Shown here piece after piece: positions 63,678-64,000 of a stretch of DNA of 64,000 nucleotides (within the stretch, counting starts at the first letter, position 1; every line of letters begins with the position of its first letter). The position numbers and the translations under genes were made by a program. The notes under the pieces are model-generated. The model had not been told where the DNA came from. It saw only the letters and a list, made by a program, of their open reading frames with translations, and did no database searches. Source of the DNA: Aquarana catesbeiana (Eukaryota > Chordata > Amphibia > Anura > Ranidae); contig NC_133328.1 of assembly GCF_042186555.1 (NCBI RefSeq), positions 613,906,768 through 613,970,767 on the forward strand, written 5' to 3'.

Positions 63678-64000
63678 TTAAAGGGGTTGTAAACCCTTGT
63701 GTTTTTTCACCCTAATGCATCCTATGGAGGCACTGATAATGAGGCACTGATGGGCACTGATTGGCAGCACTGATGAGCACTGATAGGTGGCACTGGTAGG
63801 CACTGATTAGCAATACTTATGGGCACTGATAGATGGCACTGGTGGGCATGGATTTGCAGCACTGGAGGGCACTGATTAGCAGCACTGGTTGGCACTTAGG
63901 GGGCCGATGTCCCTCTAACAGAAGCCGGTTACCGGCTTTATTCTTTTCTTCACGCTTCAAAATTGTGGTAAAAAAATTAAATTTTTTAAAGATTTGTTAT
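63678..64000. mobile_element. left part of a TTAA-type element, cut by window end
   Basis: It starts TTAAAGGGGTTGTAAACCC, like 45272-45721, and carries GCACTGATGGGCACTGAT repeats (63730-63895) and AGAAGCCGGTTACCGGCTTT, a short palindrome. The right end lies beyond the window. Confidence 0.75.

Overview
The window looks like intergenic DNA from a frog, most likely a ranid. It is almost entirely layered transposable elements and minisatellites: two L1-type LINEs with open ORF2s, CR1- and L2-type LINE remnants, Tc1/mariner, hAT and PIF/Harbinger elements, TTAA-target MITEs, solo LTRs, and many palindromic MITEs with TTCACAC or GTACACACG ends. The assignment to frog is inference from the repeat families. 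No host protein-coding gene, rRNA, tRNA or CRISPR array can be supported. The only hint of a host exon is a 64-bp lysine-rich open segment with splice-like edges at 23283-23346.

Layout. 1-1.1 kb: two minisatellites. 1.8-3.4 kb: a decayed LINE broken by two MITEs. 3.7-4.3 kb: a gypsy integrase scrap running into a 30-bp tandem repeat. 4.3-10 kb: MITEs and a solo LTR. 9.9-17.5 kb: a MITE that received a hAT element and then a full-length L1-type LINE (11121-17418) with ORF1, an intact 1322-residue ORF2, a poly(A) tail and a 12-bp target duplication. 17.5-25 kb: CR1, L2 and Tc1 remnants, a 33-bp minisatellite and a hAT. 25-36 kb: MITEs, Tc1 scraps, a 61-bp minisatellite and nested TTAA-type elements. 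36-37.7 kb: a low-repeat stretch followed by a solo LTR. 38-45.7 kb: long MITEs, including a 1.6-kb hAT that carries a 228-bp higher-order minisatellite. 45.8-49.6 kb: one old LINE copy cut apart by at least six later insertions, one of which retains PIF/Harbinger transposase sequence. 51-55 kb: Harbinger-type MITEs stacked end to end. 55-59.8 kb: a second L1 with an intact 1263-residue ORF2, inserted into a MITE with a 16-bp duplication. 60-64 kb: more MITEs and a tandem array in which a duplicated segment later received a MITE.

The most informative content is historical. At two places the window holds both a filled insertion site and its own paralogous empty site, so target-site rules can be read directly: TTAA for the 33014-34410 element, and a 3-bp TWA consistent with PIF/Harbinger for the 62383-62813 element. 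The two L1 ORF2 frames keep every catalytic motif I could check, which suggests recent activity. All family names come from recognising motifs by eye; no database search was possible.
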